Assembly (NCBI GenBank): GCA_017475415.1 | Contig: JAFVFM010000081.1 | Coordinates: forward strand, 1 to 6,991 | DNA: 6,991 nucleotides | DNA from: Solobacterium sp. | Lineage (GTDB): Bacteria; Bacillota_I; Bacilli_A; Erysipelotrichales; Erysipelotrichaceae | Reading direction: 5' to 3' | Shown: in pieces, positions 1 to 6,718 of the stretch | Numbering within the stretch: the first letter of the stretch is position 1 | Layout of the letters: every line of letters starts with the position of its first letter | Notes under the pieces: model-generated | Database searches by the model: none | What the model was told of the DNA's origin: nothing | What the model saw: only the letters and a program-made list of their open reading frames with translations | Position numbers and translations under genes: made by a program

Positions 1-665
1 GAGATGAAAAAGATATTATTCTTGTTTCTCTTGCCATAACAGATAAAACAAGAAAGGAAACTTATGATTGGTTAAAAAACAATCAAGAACTAATTAATGT
101 AGCTACTTCACGTGCGAAACAACAGCTTGTTTTAGTTGGTAGCACAAAGGAAGTATTACGCCTGCATAACCCACAAGAACGGGATGATTTATTTGAATTA
201 ATTGAATATGTACGCTCGCAAAACGACGCTTGTATTACCGCTAGAGAAAGTAAATCTAGAGCCTTAGGGGTTAAGCCATATAGTAGCGAAACAGAAGCTG
301 CTTTCTTAATGAATTTAAATCATGCTTTAGATAATGCCTTCCATGATGGCTCGCAATATACCATTCATAAAGAAGTACCTATTTCTCAAGTCTTTACCGA
401 GAATCCTAGCTATATAGATTTCTTTTATAAAGGAAGATTTGACTTTGTGATTTATCATAAAAGCGGAAATAAAGAAATGCCTATATTAGCCATAGAATTG
501 GACGGTAAAGAGCATCGCGATGATGTAATAGTACAAAATAGAGATGCCCAAAAGAATGCTATATGTAAGGAACATGGTTTTGATTTAATCCGTGTAGAAA
601 ATGTTTATGCAAGGCGCTACCATTATATGAAAGATATCCTCATACAATACTTCCAACAACGTTAA
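1..665 (+). CDS. Superfamily 1 DNA/RNA helicase with C-terminal DUF2726-like nuclease domain, 5'-truncated
   Basis: Only the last 220 residues are in the window; the frame opens at base 3 and ends in TAA at 663-665. Seen: window residues 1-30 read like the end of the second RecA-like domain (DEKDIILVSLA, the motif V region). Residues 31-46 (INVATSRAKQQLVLVG) match motif VI of Dna2/NAM7-like SF1 helicases, with Arg37 as the candidate ATP-sensing arginine. After a linker, residues ~95-215 resemble a PD-(D/E)xK nuclease fold of the DUF2726/DUF559/Vsr kind: FDFVI (Asp147), then IELDGKEH (Glu165, Asp167), then a helix and the strand GFDLIRV. Inference: an ATP-driven helicase that also cleaves or binds nucleic acid, perhaps in repair or phage defence; nothing here decides the role. 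An ATG at 309 lies mid-protein, because the open frame and helicase motifs continue upstream of it, so it is not the start. The N-terminal helicase motifs lie outside the window. Confidence 0.85.
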   Translation, partial: DEKDIILVSLAITDKTRKETYDWLKNNQELINVATSRAKQQLVLVGSTKEVLRLHNPQERDDLFELIEYVRSQNDACITARESKSRALGVKPYSSETEAAFLMNLNHALDNAFHDGSQYTIHKEVPISQVFTENPSYIDFFYKGRFDFVIYHKSGNKEMPILAIELDGKEHRDDVIVQNRDAQKNAICKEHGFDLIRVENVYARRYHYMKDILIQYFQQR

Positions 666-680
666 TATACAACTTTCCTA

Positions 681-708
681 TTGCCTTCTATAAAATATAT
701 GCTATTCT
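681..708 (+). promoter_or_regulatory. Candidate sigma-A promoter for the 736-1275 gene
   Basis: TTGCCT at 681-686 (4 of 6 matches to TTGACA), a 16-base spacer, then TATTCT at 703-708 (4 of 6 to TATAAT). TG at 700-701 forms an extended -10. Transcription would begin near 715, about 20 bases before the start codon, leaving room for the GGAGGG site at 722-727. No convincing terminator follows the helicase stop at 665, so readthrough from that gene is also possible. Confidence 0.5.
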
Positions 709-735
709 ATAAGGCTATTTCGGAGGGTTAAAAAT

Positions 736-1275
736 ATGCAAATGAAAGATAAGGTTCAAGCTTTTCTTGACCGCAAAAATGAACACGAAATTGATTATCG
801 TTCCCCTGCTAAACATTTCTATTCTTTACAGGAACATTACGCTCCTTTACAAGAAGGAATAGCTGGGCCTGCTAACTTCTTTGATTCTACAATTGTTTTA
901 TACCAAGAAGTAGAACAGCCAAAAAGAAAGCCAGATTTCACATCTGGTAGCGGATCACGTTATTGGTTTACCAAAAAAGGTGTCGTACGTGGTAGTGACC
1001 ATTGGGGTAATCATGTTGCGAATTGCGATTGGGCATTGAAATTAAAAAACGGAAAGACAACATATGGTTCTTCCCCATGGGCAACACGCACCTTCGCCAC
1101 AGAAAAATTCGGTTATGCAGATTGGAAAGACTTCTTACTCAAGTGCGAAGTACTTACCATCAAAAGGCAAACTATACTGACTTCTTTTGCGAATAAGATT
1201 GGTCGCGATATCATTTCTATTGATGGTAAACAATACCAAAAAGAAGTGATTATTAAATGGCATGAAGTAAAATAG
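736..1275 (+). CDS. Hypothetical protein, Trp-rich, with a GSGSRYWF...SDHWG...CDW core
   Basis: I do not recognise a named family for this 179-residue protein. The ATG at 736 is chosen because GGAGGG at 722-727 lies 8 bases upstream; a second ATG at 742 is too far for ideal spacing. Seen: a charged N-terminus (residues 1-35), then a core at residues 71-103 with SRYWF (74-78), GVVRGSDHWG (82-91) and CDWAL (97-101), then a basic C-terminal region with a WKDFL helix (130-134) and beta-like segments to the end. It has no signal peptide or membrane segment, so it is probably cytoplasmic. I have the impression that small Firmicutes proteins, some near mobile elements, carry a similar Tyr-Trp / His-Trp-Gly / Cys-x-Trp pattern, but I cannot name them. 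The gene follows the helicase-nuclease gene on the same strand and has its own likely promoter. It ends at a shared terminator. Confidence 0.8.
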   Translation: MQMKDKVQAFLDRKNEHEIDYRSPAKHFYSLQEHYAPLQEGIAGPANFFDSTIVLYQEVEQPKRKPDFTSGSGSRYWFTKKGVVRGSDHWGNHVANCDWALKLKNGKTTYGSSPWATRTFATEKFGYADWKDFLLKCEVLTIKRQTILTSFANKIGRDIISIDGKQYQKEVIIKWHEVK

Positions 1276-1299
1276 AAAGTTACGCGAAGTAACTTTTTT
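1276..1299. terminator. Intrinsic terminator shared by two convergent genes
   Basis: AAAGTTAC (1276-1283) pairs perfectly with GTAACTTT (1289-1296) around the 5-base loop GCGAA, and T continues to 1299. It directly follows the plus-strand stop codon (1273-1275). Read on the minus strand, the same hairpin follows the ROK gene stop and is trailed by CTATTTTAC, so it may work in both directions. Its T-run overlaps the ROK stop codon at 1298-1300. Confidence 0.75.
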
Positions 1300-2200
1300 A
1301 GATTCCTTGGCTTTTTGGTAACATCGCTGCACCAACGATGCCAGGTTCTTTTAATTCTGCTAAAACAAATGGAGTATCCCATAATGCTTCATGCGAAAGC
1401 TTTTTATATTCTTCTATCATACCTGGTAAAACATCATCTGCACTTTTCATCATGCCACCACCTAAAATAAATATATCTGGATCACAAACACATGCGATGG
1501 TAGCGAATAATTGTCCTAAATCTCTGTGCAATGTAGTAACTATTTCTTTAGCCTTTTGGTTTCCTTCTCTAGCTAAAGCGAATACTTGACCTGCATGTTC
1601 TACACCTAAATCCGCCAATGCTTCTCTTCCTTTGCGTGTAATCGCAGTACCACTGCATTCCACTTCTACTGCACCTGCATTCAAATAATTAATTTTCTTT
1701 CGATTGCGGTCAATGATAATATTCGCAATTTCTCCACCAAAGCCATGCTTACCACTTACCGTTTGCCCATTAACCACCAATACGCCGCCTATACCAGTAG
1801 AAATCGTTGTATAGAAGACTGTTTTTAAGCCTTTTCCTGCACCAACTAAAGCTTCTGCTAAACCAGCTACATTAGCATCATTATCTAAAAAAGTTGGTAA
1901 GCCAAATTCTTTTTGTAAATCATCCGCTATTGGATAACCTTTAAAACCCGTTAAATTAGAACTAATTTCCATGCATCCTTTTTCTGTATTTACAGGGCCA
2001 GGTACACCCATACCTATACCCGCACATTCTTGCCAATTTGGTAGGGAATATACTAAATCCTTTACGATTTTCATTACCGTTTCTGGACCTTCTTGGCCAT
2101 GAGATGGGCTTGATACTTGGGCTAATATTTCTCCTTCTTCTGTAATTCTTGCAGCACGTACATTTGTGCCACCTAAATCAATTCCAATATATGTTTTCAT
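1298..2200 (-). CDS. ROK-family sugar kinase (glucokinase-like), zinc motif absent
   Basis: A 300-residue protein, a normal ROK kinase length with no N-terminal helix-turn-helix, so an enzyme rather than a NagC/XylR-type repressor. It should phosphorylate a hexose or amino sugar using ATP in the cytoplasm. Seen: phosphate-1 motif DLGGTNVRAA (8-17); GIGMGVPGPV (61-70); the sugar-binding and catalytic stretch LDNDANVAGLAE (105-116), with Asp108 the likely base; phosphate-2 motif TISTGIGG (132-139); adenosine region FILGGGMM (244-251). Odd: where most ROK proteins have EIGH followed by CxCGxxGCxE, this one has EIAN (157-160) and NAGAVEVECSG (174-184), so the zinc ligands are missing. The start at 2200 is chosen because AGGAG lies 7 bases upstream and the protein then begins MKTYIGIDLGG as in the family; the ATG at 2230 lacks a well-spaced site. 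It lies 36 bases behind the MATE gene, probably on one mRNA. The substrate is unknown. Confidence 0.88.
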   Translation of the reverse strand: MKTYIGIDLGGTNVRAARITEEGEILAQVSSPSHGQEGPETVMKIVKDLVYSLPNWQECAGIGMGVPGPVNTEKGCMEISSNLTGFKGYPIADDLQKEFGLPTFLDNDANVAGLAEALVGAGKGLKTVFYTTISTGIGGVLVVNGQTVSGKHGFGGEIANIIIDRNRKKINYLNAGAVEVECSGTAITRKGREALADLGVEHAGQVFALAREGNQKAKEIVTTLHRDLGQLFATIACVCDPDIFILGGGMMKSADDVLPGMIEEYKKLSHEALWDTPFVLAELKEPGIVGAAMLPKSQGI

Positions 2201-2236
2201 ATTCTTTCTCCTGTTTCTTATTGTACGCATTTTCCT

Positions 2237-3652
2237 TTAACTCTGTATAGTCAAATGTAACCATTTTTCACTTTTTAAGCGTATTAATATCATGATTCCC
2301 GCAAAACTATTATCTAAAGCCATAGCGATCCACACACCCTTAAGCCCTAATATTTGTGATAAGAAGTAAGCGCTAATTAGACGTACTACCCACATCGAAA
2401 AAAGATTGATTAAACCTGGCACAAATGTATCTCCTGCTCCTCTTAAGGCACCTGTTGCTACAATGGAAGCCGCGAATAAAGCTTCAATATATAATTCTAT
2501 ACGCAATACTTCCACACCTAATACTTGTACTTCTTTTACCGGTGTTAAAAAGGCAAATACATATGGAGAAAAGAAATACATTATGATTCCCCCTATACTC
2601 ATCACAAGCATACCTAAAGCTGTACATAGCCACGCAAAGCTTTTCGCTAAGGATTTATTTTGTGCACCTAAAGATTGACCTACTAAAGTAGTCGCTGCAC
2701 TACTTATTCCAAAGCCAGGCATATAGCATAAAGATTCAGCAGTTACCGCAAAGGAATTCGCCGCAATCGCGATTGTACCTAATGGTGCAACAATGCGTGT
2801 ACTTACCACTTGAGCTAGGGAATGTCCTGAATGTTGTAAAGCCATTGGGCCACCAATACGTAAGGCTTCTTTTATGATTTGTTTATCCGCCAGCCAACTT
2901 TCTTTAACATCTTTTATATTCAATATATCCGATTTTCTTATTGCATAAAGAAAGGCTAAACCACCTGCTGCAACAACCGACAAGGATGTACCTAATTGTG
3001 CTCCAAGTACTCCTAAATTTGCTCCATAAATAGAAAAAGAATAGCCCCATAGAGAAATGGTGCGACTAGGAAAAATCAAAAAATAATTGAAGATGACATC
3101 CAAGAAGCACATTAAAGTTAAATATAAGGAAGGAACTTTCATATTGCCAGAAGCCTGTAAGGAACTCATAGATAAAGTACTCAGCATACGAAAAGGAATG
3201 AATAAAGAAAAGAACAAGAAATAATATGTCGCATTTTGCCATAAGCTTTCTTCTGCATGTAGCCATCTAGGTAAATAGAATGACACTACTATACCTAAAC
3301 ACATGATTAAACAAGAAAATAATACACTCGTTAAAATCGATTTTTTAAATATTCCTTTCGCACGTTTAGTATCTCCCGCTCCTACAGCATGCGCAATTTG
3401 TACAGAAAATCCCGCCGCTGTTGCCGAAAGCAAGCCACCAAATAACCATGTACTACTAGACACTAAGCCAATGGAAGCTGTTGCACTTGCCCCTAATATC
3501 CCTACCATTGCCGCATCGATATATTGCATAATGATTTCGGATATTTGAGCTAGTATTGCAGGCATACTTAAACGATAAACAATTTGTAATTTTTCTTTAT
3601 GACTTAAATTCGTATTTTCACGCATACGCGCACTGATATCGTTTTTATTCAT
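2237..3652 (-). CDS. MATE-family multidrug/Na+(H+)-coupled efflux transporter
   Basis: A 471-residue membrane protein of typical MATE length, with about 12 hydrophobic segments in two homologous halves. It probably exports cationic or amphipathic compounds in exchange for Na+ or H+. Seen: TM1 holds the usual Pro and an acidic residue (LSMPAILAQ at 28-36, YIDAAMVG at 44-51, Asp46 being the likely cation site). The first half carries QIAHAVGAGDTKRAK (85-99) and the second half its counterpart VGQSLGAQNKSLAKS (324-338). Near the C-terminus are ATGALRGAGDTFVPG (399-413) and GLKGVWIAMALDN (436-448), both standard MATE signatures. The ATG at 3652 has no usable ribosome-binding site (only AGG two bases away), and ATG 3625 has none either; a TATAAT box ends 7 bases upstream of 3652, suggesting a leaderless mRNA. 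It is followed by the ROK kinase gene; a functional link is not evident. Substrate specificity cannot be read from sequence. Confidence 0.9.
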   Translation of the reverse strand: MNKNDISARMRENTNLSHKEKLQIVYRLSMPAILAQISEIIMQYIDAAMVGILGASATASIGLVSSSTWLFGGLLSATAAGFSVQIAHAVGAGDTKRAKGIFKKSILTSVLFSCLIMCLGIVVSFYLPRWLHAEESLWQNATYYFLFFSLFIPFRMLSTLSMSSLQASGNMKVPSLYLTLMCFLDVIFNYFLIFPSRTISLWGYSFSIYGANLGVLGAQLGTSLSVVAAGGLAFLYAIRKSDILNIKDVKESWLADKQIIKEALRIGGPMALQHSGHSLAQVVSTRIVAPLGTIAIAANSFAVTAESLCYMPGFGISSAATTLVGQSLGAQNKSLAKSFAWLCTALGMLVMSIGGIIMYFFSPYVFAFLTPVKEVQVLGVEVLRIELYIEALFAASIVATGALRGAGDTFVPGLINLFSMWVVRLISAYFLSQILGLKGVWIAMALDNSFAGIMILIRLKSEKWLHLTIQS

Positions 3653-3659
3653 AGCCTAC

Positions 3660-3689
3660 ATTATAGCCCAAAAAGAAAAGATAATAGAA
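3660..3689 (-). promoter_or_regulatory. Candidate promoter of the MATE-ROK unit, possibly giving a leaderless mRNA
   Basis: On the minus strand a perfect TATAAT occupies 3665-3660. The best -35 is weak (TTCTAT at 3689-3684, 18-base spacer) and lies inside the stem of the preceding terminator. Transcription would start about 7 bases past the -10, at 3653 or 3652, which is the MATE ATG itself. Confidence 0.45.
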
Positions 3690-3708
3690 TGATTCACATC
3701 CTACTATC
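3670..3708 (-). terminator. Strong intrinsic terminator ending the GntR-ABC operon
   Basis: On the minus strand, GATAGTAGGATG (3708-3697) pairs with CATTCTATTATC (3691-3680) around a 5-base loop. This gives a 12-bp stem with two G-T wobbles, followed at once by TTTTCTTTTT (3679-3670). It begins 8 bases after the stop of the winged-helix gene and separates that operon from the MATE gene. Confidence 0.85.
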
Positions 3709-3716
3709 CCTTCCTT

Positions 3717-4010
3717 TTAAATACTATTCATATTGAAACGATAACCTCTTCCCCATAATGATTTAATAAAGGTTGGTTTAGAAGGATCACGTTCAATTTT
3801 TTCGCGTATGTGGCGTACATGTACTGCAACAATAGGCTCACATGCGAATGGTTCACATTGCCAAATATGTGTATAGATTTCTTCTGATGACATGGTTTTG
3901 CCTGGATTTTGCATCAACAAATCTAATATCTTATATTCTTTTGGTGTTAATTTACTCTTTTTTCCATTTGATTCAACACTTCTTTCTTCAGGAAATAATT
4001 TCACAATCAT
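3717..4010 (-). CDS. Stand-alone OmpR/PhoB-type winged-helix DNA-binding protein (no receiver domain)
   Basis: A 97-residue protein that is almost entirely the C-terminal DNA-binding domain of an OmpR-family response regulator. Seen: LTPKEYKILDLLMQNPGKT (21-39), the start of the domain with its first helices; SSEEIYTHIW (41-50); the recognition-helix region IVAVHVRHIREKIERD (60-75); and the wing FIKSLWGRGYRFN (81-93). The wing and helix resemble VanR-type regulators. Full-length regulators are about 225 residues with a phospho-acceptor receiver in front; here only ~20 residues precede the domain, and there is no membrane segment either. It is not a simple 5' truncation: it has its own ATG with AGGAG 10 bases upstream, inside the end of the permease gene, and the two genes are 5 bases apart. 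Inference: a constitutively DNA-competent regulator made with the transporter, controlled by abundance rather than phosphorylation, or a partner of another protein. Its targets are unknown; no histidine kinase is nearby. Confidence 0.87.
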   Translation of the reverse strand: MIVKLFPEERSVESNGKKSKLTPKEYKILDLLMQNPGKTMSSEEIYTHIWQCEPFACEPIVAVHVRHIREKIERDPSKPTFIKSLWGRGYRFNMNSI

Positions 4011-4015
4011 ACTTA

Positions 4016-5476
4016 CTATTCTCCTTTCCCTTTTAGAAAATCTTCTACTTTTACTTCTACTCCTTCATCATTATATAAAGTAAAATTTACACAATTATGC
4101 TCGTTTAACATGCGTATATCTTCCTTTGTGATTTTGTTAAAGATAGTATATTGTCTCTCATCTATCAGTCTTCCTTGCGCTATATTATCTAGATTATGAA
4201 TACTTAAGAATCCTTCAGATATGCCTATATCTTTCTTTTGATAGAATGCTTCTATACTTTCTTCTCGCATACTTTCAAAATAATCTACCACTTCTTGATG
4301 CTTCGCTATTTCTTTAGTTGGAATATTAACCTCAATCATGACTTGAAAACCATTATCCGCATCTACATCATAGAAACTCTGATAGTGATATCTCAACAAT
4401 TCCCCTTGTTGAATATTGTAGTTATCCGCTATGCCAAAGCCTCTTGTTGCATAACCTACACGAACGAGAGCGATAGAGAGAACTAAAGCTATTGCATAGA
4501 AGAGTAAATATTTCCAATCAATACTAATTTTGCGTTTATAGACAAAGGTCGCAACAATATAGATTACCAACAACAATAGATACAACATAAAGGCTGAACC
4601 TAGAGAATCGCTTGTTGACATAGAGAGAATGAATAAACAGATAATGGCATAGAAATGAATGATAAATGGATAAGCAAAGAAACCACTTGACACCTGTTCA
4701 GCACGCTCTGCTTTTCTTAGAACAAAATGGCGATATAAACCATATGCAGCAACTACTCCATAAACAATTAACATCAAGATATAACTGCCATTAACGGAAG
4801 CGTAATGAATTGAGTTATATATCTTACGTACAATAGCGAGCATTGTTACCATACTCATATTAAGTGGCGAGAAATAAGCGATTAGCCCTTCACCTATCAT
4901 CATTCCAACTGATCCAGCAATTAAGTTGTAATTGAAGGTTTGCATAAAGATAAGTATCGCTACAGCAATAAAGTTATATGCAGCAATCATTACAATTCCA
5001 TCAAATAGATTATTTGCGACTAAGAAGCATAAGCTATTCACTAAGATAAATACCAATAACATTAATGCCCCAAAGGCTAATATATAAAGATAGATGGTGA
5101 AATTTATCTTAGCTGGCATAGATAAGAAATAGGCTAAACTTACACCAATAATGAAATAACCAAAGGCTATCGCAAAGATGAAGAGTAAGGTTGTAATGAG
5201 CTGCTCACTACGTTTTACCGGTAGAGAAAAGTAAATGTCTACGGTTCTTTTTTGATGCACAAAGTGGAATAAAAGAATTGGTAAACCGAAACATAATATC
5301 GTTGACATTGCAGAAGAAATCGCCACAGATGACAAGAAACAATCACGCAAAACACTTCCATCTTGAAGATTCGTAAACATAAATGGGGCAAAAGCCATAC
5401 CCACATATACAGCTAAGAAGAAGAAAATCGCAATCTTTCTTTTTTTGAATAAATATAAGAAATAATTCTTATTCAT
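4016..5476 (-). CDS. ABC-2-type transporter permease with large C-terminal extracytoplasmic domain
   Basis: A 486-residue membrane subunit for the ATPase encoded just upstream. Seen: a basic N-terminus (KKRK, 11-14) and then roughly ten hydrophobic segments up to about residue 340. The cytoplasmic signature YFSLPVKRSEQL (82-93), found in many Firmicutes ABC-2 permeases, lies between TM2 and TM3. After the last membrane segment (about 322-340) come ~145 hydrophilic residues. The KRK before that segment suggests they lie outside the membrane; such a domain could sense or bind a ligand. The ATG at 5476 is chosen because GAGGG sits 7 bases upstream and the start overlaps the ATPase stop codon by 8 bases, a standard coupled arrangement; an earlier ATG (5503) and a TTG (5521) lack such a site. 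By analogy with ytr-type operons it may export or respond to cell-envelope-active compounds, but the substrate is unknown. Confidence 0.85.
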   Translation of the reverse strand: MNKNYFLYLFKKRKIAIFFFLAVYVGMAFAPFMFTNLQDGSVLRDCFLSSVAISSAMSTILCFGLPILLFHFVHQKRTVDIYFSLPVKRSEQLITTLLFIFAIAFGYFIIGVSLAYFLSMPAKINFTIYLYILAFGALMLLVFILVNSLCFLVANNLFDGIVMIAAYNFIAVAILIFMQTFNYNLIAGSVGMMIGEGLIAYFSPLNMSMVTMLAIVRKIYNSIHYASVNGSYILMLIVYGVVAAYGLYRHFVLRKAERAEQVSSGFFAYPFIIHFYAIICLFILSMSTSDSLGSAFMLYLLLLVIYIVATFVYKRKISIDWKYLLFYAIALVLSIALVRVGYATRGFGIADNYNIQQGELLRYHYQSFYDVDADNGFQVMIEVNIPTKEIAKHQEVVDYFESMREESIEAFYQKKDIGISEGFLSIHNLDNIAQGRLIDERQYTIFNKITKEDIRMLNEHNCVNFTLYNDEGVEVKVEDFLKGKGE

Positions 5477-6353
5477 GGATTTGCCCTCTACTTTCCAATT
5501 CATAGATGAAGAGTTCTTCAAAATTTACCTGCAAGACATCTAATAGAAGAGGTTGCATTTCTTCTAAAGTGGCTTTTACTACTTCTTCTTTACCACGAAT
5601 GACTAATTGGCACACTCTACCTTCATTACTGAAATGTAGAATATCTAAATTCTTAAAGTCTTCTCTCTTCTTATCCTCCGTAAAGACTACTTGGTACTTA
5701 TTAATCATTTCTTTGGATTCTAATAAATCACCATAGCTAATGATTTTGCCATCTTCCAATATGCCAAAGGAATCACAGATATCTTCTAATTCTTTTAAGT
5801 TATGACTAGAAATCAGAACCGATATTTGTTCATCTTCAATAAGCTCAGTTAATGCTTTTTTAAAATTCAAACGTGCTAATGGTTCTAAGCCATCATAAGC
5901 TTCATCAAGAAGAATTAATTTAGGCTGCATAGATAAAGCAAACAATAAGGAAACTCTACGCTTCATACCCTTAGATAGATTCGCTACTACCATCTTTGGA
6001 TCTAAGCCAAATACTTCTAGATACTTTTGGAATTTTTCTTCAGAGAAGTTATACATGGTTTGATAAAGCATTTTCAGATTTTCTACTGTACTACCCAAAG
6101 GGAAATATTGTTCATCTGAAACAAAGGCAATTTCCTTACGTGCTGTTTCATCATGATATGTATCTTTATTATTGAGAATAATATTTCCACTATCTGCTTC
6201 ATATACTCCAGCAATTAAGCGCAATAATGTAGATTTACCCGCACCATTGATTCCTACTAAACCAAAGATAGATCCATCTTGAATTTCTAAATTTATTCCT
6301 TTTAAGACCTCCTTGGAACCAAATTGTTTATATACTTGATTAATTTTCAGCAT
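5469..6353 (-). CDS. ABC transporter ATP-binding protein (YtrB/CcmA-like)
   Basis: A 294-residue ATPase that should power the adjacent permease from the cytoplasmic face. Seen: Walker A GINGAGKST (34-42); Q-loop region VSDEQYFPLGSTVEN (78-92); signature NLSKGMKRRVSL (125-136), i.e. LSKGM instead of LSGGQ; Walker B and catalytic glutamate LILLDEA (146-152, Glu151); D-loop GLEP (155-158); switch histidine SSH (182-184). Residues ~210-294 form the variable C-terminal region common in this class. LSKGM is usual in the drug-export/YtrB branch, so the protein looks active. Three possible starts sit in a row (TTG 6359, ATG 6356, ATG 6353) behind AGGAGG at 6360-6365; ATG 6353 has the best spacing (6 bases), though 6356 cannot be excluded. 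The gene overlaps the end of the regulator gene by 14 bases and the permease start by 8, so the three are almost certainly co-expressed. Confidence 0.92.
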   Translation of the reverse strand: MLKINQVYKQFGSKEVLKGINLEIQDGSIFGLVGINGAGKSTLLRLIAGVYEADSGNIILNNKDTYHDETARKEIAFVSDEQYFPLGSTVENLKMLYQTMYNFSEEKFQKYLEVFGLDPKMVVANLSKGMKRRVSLLFALSMQPKLILLDEAYDGLEPLARLNFKKALTELIEDEQISVLISSHNLKELEDICDSFGILEDGKIISYGDLLESKEMINKYQVVFTEDKKREDFKNLDILHFSNEGRVCQLVIRGKEEVVKATLEEMQPLLLDVLQVNFEELFIYELESRGQIHE

Positions 6354-6705
6354 CATCAACCTCCTGAAAGAGACTCTCTACTGCCTCATATATCTCTTTT
6401 TTTGTAACACCTGCTTCCCTTAAAGGACGAAGCACACTATAAATCTGTTCTGTTTTGGATTTTTTTGTGTCGACTTCTGCAACATATACACCCTTTTTTG
6501 GAAGGTTATATACATATCCATTTTTTTCCAATTCTGTATATGCCTTCGCCACTGTGTTTGGATTGATGCCGTTTTCTAGAGCCAATTGGCGAACAGAAGG
6601 TAAACGATCGCCTGCAGCTAATACACCTGCTTCAATAAAACGCAGTATTTGAGTCTGTATTTGTTCATAAATCGGTACTTTGCTTTGTAGATTTAATAAG
6701 AACAT
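6340..6705 (-). CDS. GntR-family transcriptional regulator, YtrA subfamily
   Basis: A 121-residue regulator of the short YtrA type: a GntR winged helix plus a ~45-residue helical tail for dimerisation, with no large effector domain. Seen: PIYEQIQTQILRFIEAGVL (11-29), the typical first helix; GDRLPSVRQLALENGINPN (32-50), the helix-turn-helix; TVAKAYTELEKNGYV (51-65), the recognition helix; and KKGVYVAE (70-77), the wing. Known of the family: B. subtilis YtrA represses its own ABC-transporter operon and is relieved by certain cell-wall antibiotics. The same gene order here (regulator, ATPase, permease) suggests the same logic. The ATG at 6705 fits homologous N-termini and has GGAGGG at 6709-6714, only 3 bases away, which is short and may lower translation. 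An in-frame ATG at 6756 has no ribosome-binding site and would translate the repeat region. The inducing signal is unknown. Confidence 0.88.
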   Translation of the reverse strand: MFLLNLQSKVPIYEQIQTQILRFIEAGVLAAGDRLPSVRQLALENGINPNTVAKAYTELEKNGYVYNLPKKGVYVAEVDTKKSKTEQIYSVLRPLREAGVTKKEIYEAVESLFQEVDDAEN

Positions 6706-6718
6706 ACACCCTCCAATC

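Noticed and set aside
309..665. A separate 118-residue gene starting at ATG 309
   Set aside because: The same frame is open back to the window edge and encodes helicase motif VI, so 309 is an internal methionine.
684..714. Imperfect inverted repeat CCTT...AAGG before the 736 gene
   Set aside because: The stem is short, AT-rich and bulged, with no T-run after it; the stretch is better explained as a promoter.
1113..1382. Minus-strand reading frames over the 736-1275 gene
   Set aside because: They span the terminator and two convergent real genes, show no recognisable family and have no supported start.
2201..2230. Upstream ATG at 2230 as the start of the ROK gene
   Set aside because: It would add ten basic residues not expected before the family's phosphate-1 strand; ATG 2200 has a well-spaced AGGAG and a family-like N-terminus.
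4238..4486. Plus-strand reading frames antisense to the permease and ATPase genes
   Set aside because: Their hydrophobic or low-complexity translations are mirror effects of the real coding strand; no promoter or ribosome-binding site supports them.
5477..5521. TTG 5521 or ATG 5503 as permease start
   Set aside because: Neither has a good ribosome-binding site, and both add a hydrophilic stretch inside the ATPase gene; ATG 5476 has GAGGG and a typical 8-base overlap.
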